Shown one piece after another: positions 63,938-64,000 of a stretch of DNA of 64,000 nt. Each line of letters starts with the position of its first letter. The first letter of the stretch is position 1. This stretch comes from an uncultured Lachnospiraceae bacterium (GTDB lineage Bacteria > Bacillota > Clostridia > Lachnospirales > Lachnospiraceae): positions 62,001 through 126,000 of the forward strand of contig CANQMR010000005.1 of the NCBI GenBank assembly GCA_947625015.1, read 5' to 3'. A program made the position numbers and the translations under genes. The notes under the pieces were generated by a model. That model was not told where the DNA came from, ran no database searches, and worked only from the letters and a program-made list of their open reading frames with translations.

Positions 63938-64000
63938 TTGACAGAAAAGAACAAAACCACCACCCCACCCCGAAAGCCGGACGGTATCATCACAACGCAG
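63938..64000 (+). CDS. Start of a gene running off the right edge
   Basis: A frame from TTG 63938 (TEKNKTTTPPRKPDGI..) is open to the end of the window and has AAAGGAG ten bases ahead. Only 21 codons are visible; product unknown. Confidence 0.5.
   Translation, partial: MTEKNKTTTPPRKPDGIITTQ

Noticed and set aside
1..64000. CRISPR arrays, tRNA or rRNA genes
   Set aside because: No regularly spaced direct repeats and no tRNA- or rRNA-like sequence was recognised on either strand.

Overview
The window reads as a chromosome segment of a motile, low-to-mid GC Gram-positive anaerobe, most likely a gut Lachnospiraceae (Clostridia). The grounds are a fused FliY in place of FliN, a CodY regulator, strong AGGAGG ribosome binding sites, the flgB-to-flhG gene order, and an anaerobe-type set of rubrerythrin, desulfoferrodoxin and rubredoxin. 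Almost everything up to 57 kb is on the minus strand.

Region 1 (1-24.3 kb) is the flagellar locus read right to left. First come flgB-flgC-fliE-fliF-fliG-fliH-fliI-fliJ-motE-like-fliK-flgD-(flagellar operon protein)-flgE, ended by an intrinsic terminator. A second unit follows: flbD-motA-motB-fliL-fliM-fliY-cheY-fliO-fliP-fliQ-fliR-flhB-flhA-flhF-flhG, with flhG running off the left edge. The promoter of the second unit holds a near-consensus CodY box between its -35 and -10 elements. codY itself lies just upstream of flgB, which suggests that nutrient status (GTP and branched-chain amino acids) gates stator and export-gate synthesis. Region 2 (24.4-30.2 kb) holds codY, topA, dprA and comM, with recognisable sigma-A promoters in front of codY, topA and comM.

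Region 3 (30.3-59.1 kb) is accessory DNA in a ruined type I restriction locus. A tyrosine integrase of the kind found in type I loci follows an HsdR gene cut at its DECH helicase motif. The cut abuts an element end that carries three tandem large serine recombinases, a MazF-like toxin, two small resolvase-like proteins without an evident catalytic serine, and a long gene-free leader. Next come an SOS-like module (S24 repressor, Y-family polymerase, LexA-type DNA-binding protein) with a symmetric operator region, and an oxidative-stress and sulfur-redox operon (Crp/Fnr regulator, thioredoxin, rhodaneses, CoA-disulfide reductase, rubrerythrins, desulfoferrodoxin). A group of small enzymes follows, including a 767-bp duplication of a deformylase-like/ArsC-like gene pair whose second ArsC copy is broken.

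The most notable object is at 57.0-59.1 kb. A tyrosine recombinase gene leads into a half-length hsdS, which faces an inverted hsdS second half. Both carry the same 17-bp sequence, in inverted orientation and in the same reading frame. Inversion of the 0.6-kb segment would join the halves into one 368-codon HsdS, so this looks like an ON/OFF or full/half specificity switch.

Region 4 (59.2-64 kb) is visibly GC-richer and on the plus strand. It is the start of a Tn1549-like conjugative element: replication-initiator-like protein with palindromic repeats inside its gene, DUF5348, PcfB/DUF3801 and VirD4. VirD4 is cut after about 100 residues by a further element with its own large serine recombinase, so the right part of the window is nested mobile DNA.
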